Shown here one piece after another: positions 50,117 through 58,053 of a stretch of DNA of 64,000 nt. Every line of letters begins with the position of its first letter. Position 1 is the first letter of the stretch. This DNA comes from Verrucomicrobiota bacterium (GTDB lineage Bacteria; Verrucomicrobiota; Verrucomicrobiia; Verrucomicrobiales; Akkermansiaceae): assembly GCA_017301995.1 (NCBI GenBank), contig JAFLEH010000007.1:1-64000 (forward strand), in the 5' to 3' direction. Position numbers and translations under genes: made by a program. The notes beneath the pieces are model-generated. The model was not told the DNA's origin, ran no database searches, and was given only the letters and a program-made list of their open reading frames with translations.

Positions 50117-51226
50117 TTAGGAGCGGAGGCGGCTCAGGACGAAGCGCGCTGCGGTTAGGGCGCCGGCATTGCGGTTGTGGCGGGCCAGGGCGGTTTTCAT
50201 CGACCGCCATGCGGCGGCCTTGTTGGTTAGGATGCCGCCGAGTTTCTCGGATAGAGCCTCGGGAGTGGCGGCGAGATCGCCGGCGCCGATGGCCTGTAGG
50301 AGCCGGAGGTTTCCCTCCTCCTGGCCTGGCACCAGATGGTGGATGAGCATCGGGCACTCGGCGGCGATCGCTTCGTGGACGGTGGCTCCCCCGGCCTTGC
50401 CGACCACCAGGTGGTGGCTGGTGAGCAGCGAGGGCACCCTGCGGGTCCAGCCGCGCAGCCGGACGCGTCCCGGATAGGCCCGCTTGAGGTTGCGCGCGGC
50501 CTGATGGAGTAGCCGGACGTTTTTCCCGAGCACGATGGTTAGACAAACCGCGGGATCGGCATCCAGCATGGCCGAACCCATCGCGCCGAGCGACTTGCGC
50601 CGAGCGGTCGGGAAGAACAGCACCCGGAACGGTTCGCAAGGAGCGTTATCGGGCAGCGGAGGCAACCTTGAGAAGATCGGGTTGACCGGAAATCCGGTGT
50701 CGATGATCCGGTCGGCGGACATCGGGTGATCGGTCATCGCCTCGCGGGTGGCCGGATCGGTCACCAGCCAGAAATCGGACGGCGCGCGCAGCCATGCGGA
50801 GTTGATTTCCATCGAATCCGTGACCACCGTGAATATGGGCAGCCGTCCGCCCGATTTTCCGAAGATCCGATCCAACAGATAGGGATAGAGCGGATAGGTG
50901 CTGACCACCGCGGTGGGCCGGAACTCATCGATTGCCCAGGCCAGCCAGGCTTGCGGCTTGCGGGTGGTCAGTTTTCCGGAACGGTTGAAATCCACGTTGT
51001 CGATGGAGTCGTAGATGGCCTTCCAGACCCGCGGGAGATGATCGGTGGCGAACCGGTAGAGGCGCTCCACGACCCGGGTGGTGATCGGTGTGGCGGTGAG
51101 GCACGGGTCGCAGACGCGGGTGATGGCTCCGAGTTCGCCGAGGGCCAGGCCGAGGTTGCGCGCGGCGCTGTTGTGCCCCTCGCCGAAGGCGGCGGTCAGG
51201 ATCAGAATGCGCGGAGGTTCGGACAT
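50117..51226 (-). CDS. MurG/MGDG-synthase-like glycosyltransferase (GT28-like)
   Basis: The 369-residue protein starts MSEPPRILILTAAFGEGHNSAA, the MGDG-synthase/UgtP N-terminal signature (GxGH). It has the acceptor-side YPLYPYLLDRIFG region. The C-terminal nucleotide-sugar block HLVVGKAGGATVHEAIAAECPMLIHH continues in VPGQEEGN, both typical. Relatives transfer glucose or galactose to diacylglycerol at the inner membrane. A membrane glycolipid product is likely but not certain. The start ATG 51224-51226 puts the GxGH motif at the N-terminus. It is divergent from a membrane-protein gene 63 bp away and is followed by the HAD gene. Confidence 0.85.
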   Translation of the reverse strand: MSEPPRILILTAAFGEGHNSAARNLGLALGELGAITRVCDPCLTATPITTRVVERLYRFATDHLPRVWKAIYDSIDNVDFNRSGKLTTRKPQAWLAWAIDEFRPTAVVSTYPLYPYLLDRIFGKSGGRLPIFTVVTDSMEINSAWLRAPSDFWLVTDPATREAMTDHPMSADRIIDTGFPVNPIFSRLPPLPDNAPCEPFRVLFFPTARRKSLGAMGSAMLDADPAVCLTIVLGKNVRLLHQAARNLKRAYPGRVRLRGWTRRVPSLLTSHHLVVGKAGGATVHEAIAAECPMLIHHLVPGQEEGNLRLLQAIGAGDLAATPEALSEKLGGILTNKAAAWRSMKTALARHNRNAGALTAARFVLSRLRS

Positions 51227-51289
51227 GGTGTGGGAGGGCGAACGGGTTTTATCGCGAATGCGGCGTTGCGTCGATGGCGATTTTCGGTT

Positions 51290-52417
51290 ATGAGTGGCGC
51301 GGCGATGGCGCGGGAACGGAAACCAATCGAACTTAGACCGGTGGAGGAGGCTCCGATCCGGGAGGAGGAGATCGTGCGGTTGGAGAAGGACACGGTGGTG
51401 GTGAAGGTGGTTCAGGAGAGGGTGGAAACGCGTCCCGTTCCGGAGGCGCGTCTGGAGGTGCCGGACCATTCCGAGACTGAGACGAAGCGCACCCATGAGC
51501 CTGGAGTGGAGGTTCTGATGGAGGGCGAGGCGGCGACCGCGCTTGCCGACGAACACTCCTGGGGTTCGACCGAGGCGGCCAAGAATCCTCTCCCGTGGGG
51601 TTGGTTCGCGCTGCTGGGCGTGACTCTTGCCGGAGCGGTGGTGTGGTCGGTCAGCCGGATGGTCGAAGGGAAAGGCGAGGTAGTGGAGGTCAGGCAGGAA
51701 GCCGAGGCAAAGGCGACCATCGCCGAAATATCCGATGACAAGCTTGCCGCGCAGCTCGACCGATTGGAGGCGGTGGTGCGGAAATACTGCGAGGCGTCAA
51801 CCGTAGAGGAGATGGCCCGTTGGGTAAGACATCCCGAACGGGTGCGACCGCTGATGGAAAAGTACTATTCGGCGAACCCGCTGCAGCCGTTGGGTTTCCG
51901 CCGCCAGAAGGATTTCCAAGGAGCGATGCTGGAGGCCAAGACAAGCTTTTGGGTGGTGAAGGTGGAAACCGGGGCCGGCAAAACCAAAGCGTTGCTGGTG
52001 GAGGAGGCGGAGGATGGCACTTTCGGCGTGGATTGGGAAACCGCCGTGGTCTATCAGCCGATGCCGTGGGATGAATACGCGAAAACCCGCCCCAAAGGCA
52101 GCCGCTTGGATTTCCGGGTGCACGTGACCAGCGACAACTTTTTCAGCCACGAATTCGCGAACGCCGACCAGTGGGCTTGCTACCGGCTCAACATTCCCGG
52201 GTCCGAGGAAACCCTGTGGGGATACGTACCGAAAGGCGGACAACGCGATATGCTTCTCTCCGGTCTTTTGGATCGCAATCCCGATCCCAACCGGTCGGTG
52301 GCGGTGGTGCTCAGGCTGTCGCTGCCCGAGCAATTGGAGTCACGCCGGGGCGTGATCATCGACAAGGTGCTTAGCACGCGCTGGCTGTTCATCGATCCTC
52401 CGGACGAGGCCGAATGA
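51290..52417 (+). CDS. Single-pass membrane protein of unknown function
   Basis: ATG 51290 (or 51305) starts a ~100-residue charged, Glu/Val/Arg-rich segment that is probably disordered and cytoplasmic. One transmembrane helix follows (GWFALLGVTLAGAVVWSVS). The ~250-residue outer part begins with a helical, possibly coiled-coil stretch (AEAKATIAEISDDKLAAQLDR) and continues as an alpha/beta domain without known motifs. The 375-residue protein is high-GC and contains the CTAAC/CTATC motif less often than neighbours. No function can be inferred. It is 28 bp upstream of the sulfatase-fold gene on the same strand. Confidence 0.6.
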   Translation: MSGAAMARERKPIELRPVEEAPIREEEIVRLEKDTVVVKVVQERVETRPVPEARLEVPDHSETETKRTHEPGVEVLMEGEAATALADEHSWGSTEAAKNPLPWGWFALLGVTLAGAVVWSVSRMVEGKGEVVEVRQEAEAKATIAEISDDKLAAQLDRLEAVVRKYCEASTVEEMARWVRHPERVRPLMEKYYSANPLQPLGFRRQKDFQGAMLEAKTSFWVVKVETGAGKTKALLVEEAEDGTFGVDWETAVVYQPMPWDEYAKTRPKGSRLDFRVHVTSDNFFSHEFANADQWACYRLNIPGSEETLWGYVPKGGQRDMLLSGLLDRNPDPNRSVAVVLRLSLPEQLESRRGVIIDKVLSTRWLFIDPPDEAE

Positions 52418-52445
52418 TTCTCATCCATCCGATTTTAGCTATTCC

Positions 52446-54635
52446 GTGAATTCCGAGACTCCGTCCGCAGATCCATCGTCCAAGAGCCGCCCCCGAGCCG
52501 GATTTTTCTCCGTGCTGGCCGGGGTGGCCGCCTATTTCGCCTTCCAATATGGTGCCGCGATCTGGCGGCTGGCCAACCAGTCCACCGGCATGGAAAACAA
52601 GTTCAGCAAGCTCGCGCGGGACGAATACCTCGGGTTTCTCGCGTGGCAGAACGTGCGGATGCTGGTGGCCTACGCGATCGTCGCGGTCCTTGGCGCGGTG
52701 ATCCTGCAGCCGTTTGTGAGCTGGTGGACCGGTCGTTCGCGGTTTGTCCGCGGGTGGGCCGTGGCGCTGCGTGCCGTGGCGCTCACGGCGGTGGCACAGA
52801 CGTATTGCACGATGCGGTTGTTGGACACGCGGCCGTATTTCCTCAACGAGGCCAGCTTCGGGCATTGGTATTTCCGGATCATCGACTGGATTCCCGCCGG
52901 GGTGAAACCGGGAGCGTTTTTCGTGTTATTCACGGTGGTGCCGCTGGCGGTGGTGGTCATTGCGCTCGGCTGGCAGATCAAGCGCCGCGGCCGCAAGGCG
53001 TGGGCCGCCGCCGCGGTAATGCTGTTAGCCATCGTGCTCGCCAAATGGGCGGTCCCGGCCATGAGCCGCCCCACCCAGGCGTCCCGCAAGGGGAAACACC
53101 CCAACATCCTGATCCTCGCCTCCGATTCGCTGCGCGGAGACAAGCTGGGCTGCGCCGGGTACCGTCCCAAACGGACCGACGGAGCGGCCGCCGCGGGCGT
53201 TTCTCCCAACATCGACGCCCTCGCGGCCAAATCGGTCCGTTTCGAGCGCTGCTACTCGCCGATCGGTTCCACCATGGAGTCCGGCGTGTCGTTCATGTCC
53301 TCCCAATACCCGCAGACCCACGGCATCCGCCAGATGTATCCCAACCGCGATGCGGTGGAGAAAGCGATGCGGTCCGTGACGCCGATGGCCTCGCTGCTGC
53401 GCGAGCGTGGCTACCAAACATCGGCGATCGGCGACTGGTGCGCGGGTTATTGCGAGGTGGTGCCGCTGGGATTCGAGGACATATCGGTTTCCACGTTTGA
53501 CAATTTCAAGATCTATATGAGCCAGGCGGTGGTGCTGGCGCATTTCATCGTGCCGCTCTACTTCGACAACGCCTTCGGCTACACCGTGTTTCCGGAGTTG
53601 GAGTCGTTCGCGCAGTTTGTCACGCCGGAGGTGGTGACCTCGCGCGTGGAGGACCGCCTGGACAAGGCCGCCAAGAGCGACCGGCCATTTTTCTGGCATG
53701 TTTTCTACTCCTGCAACCACCTGCCCTACCGCAGCCCGGAACCGTATTGCAGCCTGTTCACCGATCCGGCCTATCAGGGAAAAAACAAAACCGGCGTTGA
53801 CTTCGATATCGACTCGTTCATCGGCGGCACCGACCTCGAATCGAAATGGAAGGCTCTGCCGCCGCCGGAAGTCGAGCAGATCCGCGGACTCTACGACGGC
53901 CGCACGCGGCACTTCGACGACTGTGTCGGCCGCGTGCTCGCCGCGCTCAAACGCAACGGCCTGGAGGACGACACCATCGTGATCATCACCGCCGACCACG
54001 GCGACGATCTCTACGAACCCGGTGTCACGCTCGGCCACGGACTCACCTTCAACGGCGGCGTCCGCGCCAATATGGTGCCGATGATCGTCCATGTGCCCGG
54101 CGTCGAACCCCGCGTGATTCCGGAAAGCGTGCGGATGATCGACGTCATGCCGACTCTCGCCGATCTAACCGGCGTGGAAAAACCCGCCAACTGGGAGGGC
54201 CGCAGTTTCGCCGGATGGATGAAAGGCACGGAAACGCCGGAATACCGGCCGTTTTACGGCGAGACCGGGTTTCCGTTCATCCAATTCCGTGTGCCCGGCA
54301 TCGAGCGCCCCAAGCTGCCGCCGATGGACGAGATGACCTTCATTGACAAAACCTTCCGATATCAATTCGTCCTCAAACCGCAATACCTGGAACCGCTGAT
54401 CAACGCCAAGCAGCGCTGCCTGCGCACCCGCGATTGGAAGATCGTCTGCACCCCCACCGCTGATGGCAAACGCCATTTCGGGTTGTTCCACCTGGCCTCC
54501 GATCCCGATGGCGAACACGACCTCGCCGCCACCCGGCCGGAAGTGTTAGCCCCGATGCGCGCCGCGATGGAACGCTGGATCGACCAGCAGGCCGAATCAT
54601 CCATCCGCGAGATCTTCCCGCAGGGGGAGCCGTAG
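52446..54635 (+). CDS. Membrane-anchored sulfatase-fold (alkaline phosphatase superfamily) hydrolase with Thr nucleophile
   Basis: About four to five transmembrane helices (roughly 20-38, 72-94, 155-178, 190-207) precede a sulfatase-type domain. It has LILASDSLRGDKL (metal Asp 227), a nucleophile region PIGSTMES with Thr 276, and IITADHGDD (Asp 517, His 518). The [C/S]xPxR formylglycine signature is absent; Thr sits where the Cys or Ser would be, as in phosphoglycerol and phosphoethanolamine transferases such as LtaS. So, despite a sulfatase label, it may handle phosphoryl groups on envelope glycans or lipids. Length is 729 residues. It follows the unknown membrane protein gene after 28 bp and a repeat-rich gap follows it. 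Confidence 0.75.
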   Translation: MNSETPSADPSSKSRPRAGFFSVLAGVAAYFAFQYGAAIWRLANQSTGMENKFSKLARDEYLGFLAWQNVRMLVAYAIVAVLGAVILQPFVSWWTGRSRFVRGWAVALRAVALTAVAQTYCTMRLLDTRPYFLNEASFGHWYFRIIDWIPAGVKPGAFFVLFTVVPLAVVVIALGWQIKRRGRKAWAAAAVMLLAIVLAKWAVPAMSRPTQASRKGKHPNILILASDSLRGDKLGCAGYRPKRTDGAAAAGVSPNIDALAAKSVRFERCYSPIGSTMESGVSFMSSQYPQTHGIRQMYPNRDAVEKAMRSVTPMASLLRERGYQTSAIGDWCAGYCEVVPLGFEDISVSTFDNFKIYMSQAVVLAHFIVPLYFDNAFGYTVFPELESFAQFVTPEVVTSRVEDRLDKAAKSDRPFFWHVFYSCNHLPYRSPEPYCSLFTDPAYQGKNKTGVDFDIDSFIGGTDLESKWKALPPPEVEQIRGLYDGRTRHFDDCVGRVLAALKRNGLEDDTIVIITADHGDDLYEPGVTLGHGLTFNGGVRANMVPMIVHVPGVEPRVIPESVRMIDVMPTLADLTGVEKPANWEGRSFAGWMKGTETPEYRPFYGETGFPFIQFRVPGIERPKLPPMDEMTFIDKTFRYQFVLKPQYLEPLINAKQRCLRTRDWKIVCTPTADGKRHFGLFHLASDPDGEHDLAATRPEVLAPMRAAMERWIDQQAESSIREIFPQGEP

Positions 54636-54720
54636 GAAAGTTTCAAGTGGGTAAGTTTCAAGTGGCGGAAGAAAGCGCGCGGGTTTCACTTCATTCACTC
54701 TCAGAATTCAAAAACGAAAC

Positions 54721-54919
54721 CGTAAGTTGGAATGTCCCGAGCATCCGTTTTTACCACTGAGGGACTGAAAATCACTGATTCCCCTGAAATGATTTTTGAT
54801 AGGGGGGGATCGATCCCATCCATCAATCGGTGCTTCCCCATTCTTCTCCAAAAATCAGCTTTCTCAGTGGCAAATCGGGTGTCCAAACTACCCTGAACTT
54901 CGGATATCGGATTAAATCT
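54721..54919. repeat. Imperfect palindromic intergenic element, copy 2
   Basis: The left end has TTTTTACCACTGAGGGACTG (54748-54767). The right end has CTCAGTGGCAAATCGGGTGT followed by CCAAACTACC (54863-54892), with TTCGGATATCGGATT at its limit. The right 45 bp match the right end of the 20.7-kb element at 36 of 45 positions. Ends inverted, centre unrelated. Confidence 0.6.
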
Positions 54920-55011
54920 TGAATTACCGCCATCTTCCTTCGCTTTCAGTCTCCTGAGTAACTTGACACAACCGGAGCGAAGCGGAGATGGACCGGAGGT
55001 CAAATTCCACC

Positions 55012-55071
55012 AATTTTCACGGATTCAGAGGAACACCGAGAAAGCAAAAATTCGTGAAAATCCGTGAAATT
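55012..55071. repeat. Small inverted repeat AATTTTCACGGATT
   Basis: AATTTTCACGGATT (55012-55025) and AATCCGTGAAATT (55059-55071) are inverted copies with one gap. The right side extends in ~10-nt units (ATTCGTGAAA, ATCCGTGAAA, TTCGTGTCAA), the same style as the GCGAAT element at 32.3 kb. Confidence 0.5.
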
Positions 55072-55295
55072 CGTGTCAAACCGGAGCCGGGAAGTTACTG
55101 CCACCTCCCTAACCGCCCCGGGTTCCCCGCTTGAATCTTGAAGTGGGAGGGTCTTCTCGAGCGACTCACCCTCCCTTGGCTCCCTTCCATGAAATCGGGG
55201 AAATCTCCGGTTCCGTGTGATTTTTCCTGCCGCGCGTGTTCCCGCTTGTCATCCGGGCGGGGCGGGGGCATTCTCCCGGCGCCCCGCACTTTCCC

Positions 55296-56069
55296 ATGAA
55301 CCTCCACCGTTCCCTTATCGCCGCCGCTTTGGTTTCCGTCACGGCTTCCGCTGAAACGCCGAAGATTTTCGCCGGATTGCTCGAAGAGGGCGTGCCGATG
55401 CGCGGCGAGGTGGGGATTGTGCTTCCGCCGCGGGAGATCGACCGGTTTGTCGCCAAGGTGGAGGCCGCCGCGCGCCAGGATCCGAAGTGGTTCAAGGAGT
55501 TTTCCGCCAAGGCGAAGCCCGGCGTGCCGCTGCCGTTCGATCCCAAACTGGGTCTCACCCAGGAGGAATACGACGAATACCGCGCGCTGTGGGCCAAGCG
55601 CGAGTTCAAGCGCAAGGAGGAGGTGCTGCTGCAGCTCCGCAAGAGCGTGGGCGATACCTGGATCATCACCGCCACCGGCCAGGCCGGTTGCATTTCGACG
55701 CTGCGCTACAATTCCACCACGGATTCGTACAATTCGCCTAACGGGGAGTTGAAGCGCATCGATGACATCAAGGCCGACGCCGACAGCATTCTGGGCGCGT
55801 GGAGCGGCAAGGAGTGGAAATTCGAGGAGGAAACGTCGCTGGGCAAGTCCAAGGAAAACATCGCGCTTGGAAAATTGGAAGCCACCGGGCACGGGCTGAT
55901 CGTCTATCGGTTCCAGGAGGTTTCCAGCGAGGGAACCACGGTGGTGGACCGCAGCGTGGTGATCCGTTTCACCCCCGGCAAGGCGGGACAGATCAAGCTG
56001 CCGGACGCCAAGGTACCCGACGCCAAAACCCCGGCCAAACCCGCGGGCAAGACGACCCCGAAACGCTAA
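55296..56069 (+). CDS. Hypothetical secreted protein
   Basis: ATG 55296 gives a signal peptide (MNLHRSLIAAALVSVTASA-ET). The mature ~240 residues have a helical, charged centre (LTQEEYDEYRALWAKREFKR), followed by beta strands (STLRYNSTTDSY, GLIVYRFQEVSSEGTTVVDR). A low-complexity tail KVPDAKTPAKPAGKTTPKR ends the protein and may bind the cell wall or DNA nonspecifically. I do not recognise a family. It is 8 bp upstream of the AsmA-like gene, so it heads a run that continues to waaA, suggesting an envelope role. Confidence 0.6.
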   Translation: MNLHRSLIAAALVSVTASAETPKIFAGLLEEGVPMRGEVGIVLPPREIDRFVAKVEAAARQDPKWFKEFSAKAKPGVPLPFDPKLGLTQEEYDEYRALWAKREFKRKEEVLLQLRKSVGDTWIITATGQAGCISTLRYNSTTDSYNSPNGELKRIDDIKADADSILGAWSGKEWKFEEETSLGKSKENIALGKLEATGHGLIVYRFQEVSSEGTTVVDRSVVIRFTPGKAGQIKLPDAKVPDAKTPAKPAGKTTPKR

Positions 56070-56077
56070 CCAACACC

Positions 56078-57487
56078 ATGGATCCCGACGGGCCGGTCAC
56101 GGTCGTGAAGCGCCGCCGGTTGGGGAAGTGGCTGAGACGGCTGGCGGCGTTTTTTTTGTTAGCTCCGCCGCTCGGTTTCGGCCTCAGCAACGCATGTCTC
56201 GGCTCGAAGTGGGGTAGGGAAGCCATCGCCTCGCGGATCAGCCGGCGCTGCGGGCTGGAAACCCGGATCGCCGGAGCATCGTGGTCGCCATGGAACGGCA
56301 TCTCCCTGCGCGGCCTCGAGATCGCCCAACCGGAGCAGCTCGGCGGTCTGGCGAAGGAACCGCTGTTGGCTCTGGAAACCGTGCGGATCACGCCCGTTTG
56401 GCGCGGGCTTTTGCGCGGTCGTCCGGTCATCCGCGAGGTGGATGTGAAACGGCCGCGGGTTGTTCTAACCGTCGAAATGCTGTCGCACCTTGCGGGCCGG
56501 ATGCAGCCGACCGCCGGGCCTCAGGTCGCCGTGGCGGAGCCGCCCGCGACCGGACCCGCCACTCCGCCGGAAGCGCCGCCGCCGCACGAGGGCGTTCCTA
56601 ACACTCCCGCGCAACCGCCAACGCAGTCGCCGGTTCCCCAGCCGGTGGCGACTGGGCCCACCGCATGGCTCAGGGTGGAGTCCGCCGAAATCCGCGTGAT
56701 CGGAGCGGCGGGCGGACGGGTCTGGCTGGAAACCGCGGGAGTCGATGCCGCCGTGCCGTTGGGGGGCGCGGCCGCGGACGGCCATGTTTCGATAGGCAGC
56801 CTGGATCTGGCGGGAAACCGTGTTCTATCCGAAACGAAGGTTCCGCTCCAGTGGCAGGCCCCGTTTCTAACCATGGAACAGCGGGCGCTTCGGGTGGCGG
56901 GCGTCAATGGCATCTGCGTTGCCAGGCTGGCGCTCCTGCCCGGGCTGCCGGTCCAGATCGCCGCCGAAGTTCCGCCGCAGGCGCTGCCCGCCGTCACGGG
57001 TCCCGGCGGAATGTCGGGCGAGGCGCGCGAGGTTTTCCTCCGGGCCGGGTTTTCCGGCGTTCTAACCGCCCCGCGGACCTGGCAGGGCGAGCTGGCGGCG
57101 GCCGCGGCCGGCGTGACCGTGCGGGATTCCGGGCAAACCGTCGCCTTCGACACGGCAGCGGGCACCGCGTTGCTCCGCGGCGGGATGCTGGCCGTTCCGG
57201 ACGCCAGAATGTTGGGCGAGGATCTTTCGTTGTTAGGAAACGGCATGGTGCTGGGCGATGGCGGCCTATCCGCCGTGCTGCGGATCACCGCGCCGCCCGA
57301 AACCGCCGTGGCACTCGTCCGCCGGATGTTTCCCGATCTCAAGGAAGACCCCAAGCCGGTCCCGCTTTCCTCGCCGCAGCGCGCGGCGCTGGACCTCACT
57401 CTATCCGGATCGGTCCGCGAACCGCTGCTGCGGATCGGCGCTCCGGATCCGGACCAACCCTCCGAAACCCCACCCCCACCGCCATGA
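56078..57487 (+). CDS. AsmA-like inner-membrane-anchored protein
   Basis: The 469-residue protein has a basic start and one N-terminal membrane helix (LAAFFLLAPPLGFGLSNA). It then shows an AsmA/DUF748-like pattern (GREAIASRISRRCGLETRIAG, then GISLRGLEIAQ and the VKRPRVVLTVEMLS region). A Pro/Ala-rich linker (~150-190) separates it from a long beta-rich C-terminal part. AsmA-like proteins shuttle lipids or scaffold envelope assembly across the periplasm. The assignment is from pattern only. Start ATG 56078; the stop overlaps rsmD's ATG as ATGA, so translation is coupled. Confidence 0.6.
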   Translation: MDPDGPVTVVKRRRLGKWLRRLAAFFLLAPPLGFGLSNACLGSKWGREAIASRISRRCGLETRIAGASWSPWNGISLRGLEIAQPEQLGGLAKEPLLALETVRITPVWRGLLRGRPVIREVDVKRPRVVLTVEMLSHLAGRMQPTAGPQVAVAEPPATGPATPPEAPPPHEGVPNTPAQPPTQSPVPQPVATGPTAWLRVESAEIRVIGAAGGRVWLETAGVDAAVPLGGAAADGHVSIGSLDLAGNRVLSETKVPLQWQAPFLTMEQRALRVAGVNGICVARLALLPGLPVQIAAEVPPQALPAVTGPGGMSGEAREVFLRAGFSGVLTAPRTWQGELAAAAAGVTVRDSGQTVAFDTAAGTALLRGGMLAVPDARMLGEDLSLLGNGMVLGDGGLSAVLRITAPPETAVALVRRMFPDLKEDPKPVPLSSPQRAALDLTLSGSVREPLLRIGAPDPDQPSETPPPPP

Positions 57488-58041
57488 GAATCATCGCCGG
57501 AACCGCCGGACGCCTCGCGATCAAGGTGCCCTCCGCCGTCGCCCGACCCACCACGGATTTCGTCCGCCAGGCGATGTTTTCCATTCTATCCGACCGGGTG
57601 GCGGACGCGCGGGTGCTGGATCTGTTCGCCGGATCGGGGGCGATCGGGCTGGAGGCGCTCAGCCGCGGCGCGGCGTCGTGCGTGTTTGTGGACGACCACC
57701 GGCAGGCGGTGGCGGTGATCGGGGAAAATCTCGCGAAATCGAAGCTCGCGGGCGGTCGGGTGGTTAGAACCGACGCCGCGGCGTTTCTCCGGCGGGATGT
57801 GGCGGTGTATGATCTGATTTTCGCCGATCCGCCGTATTGCAAGAAGCCGGGCGATCCGGATCCGCTCGCTGTTTTGTTGGGGGGCGGGCTGATCCTGCCG
57901 CGGCTGGCTCCGGGCGGGTGGTTTGTGGCGGAAACGGCGGCCACGCATGCCAGCCCGTCCGCGCCGGGGTGGGCGCTGGTGGACCGGCGGGAATACGGCG
58001 GCAGCGCCATCCTGCTTTACGCCCCGGAAGAATCCGCCTAA
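57484..58041 (+). CDS. rsmD: 16S rRNA (guanine-N2-)-methyltransferase RsmD
   Basis: The 185-residue enzyme starts MRIIAGTAGRLAIKVP, the RsmD hallmark. It has RPTTDFVRQAMFSIL (substrate-side), SAM-binding VLDLFAGSGAIGLEALSRGA near 44-62, and the catalytic DPPY near 117. It methylates G966 of 16S rRNA in 30S precursors. Length and motifs are complete. The ATG overlaps the preceding stop by four bases (ATGA) and the waaA ATG follows 12 bp after its stop, so it sits within an envelope-gene operon. Confidence 0.95.
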   Translation: MRIIAGTAGRLAIKVPSAVARPTTDFVRQAMFSILSDRVADARVLDLFAGSGAIGLEALSRGAASCVFVDDHRQAVAVIGENLAKSKLAGGRVVRTDAAAFLRRDVAVYDLIFADPPYCKKPGDPDPLAVLLGGGLILPRLAPGGWFVAETAATHASPSAPGWALVDRREYGGSAILLYAPEESA

Positions 58042-58053
58042 ACTGCCGGTGCG

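Larger units (their letters stand above)
54636..55295. other. 660-bp intergenic region filled with quasi-repeats
   Basis: No convincing gene is present. The region contains a tandem AAGTTTCAAGTGG unit near 54637-54665, a second copy of the palindromic element seen at 20.7 kb, the TTTTCACGGATT inverted repeat near 55.0 kb, and a short AT/GC mosaic up to the ATG at 55296. A small open frame crosses part of it but lacks coding character. Confidence 0.6.

Noticed and set aside
52446..54635. Assigning this gene as a glycan sulfatase of the rhamnose locus
   Set aside because: The formylglycine signature is missing and Thr occupies the nucleophile position, so a sulfatase role is not supported.
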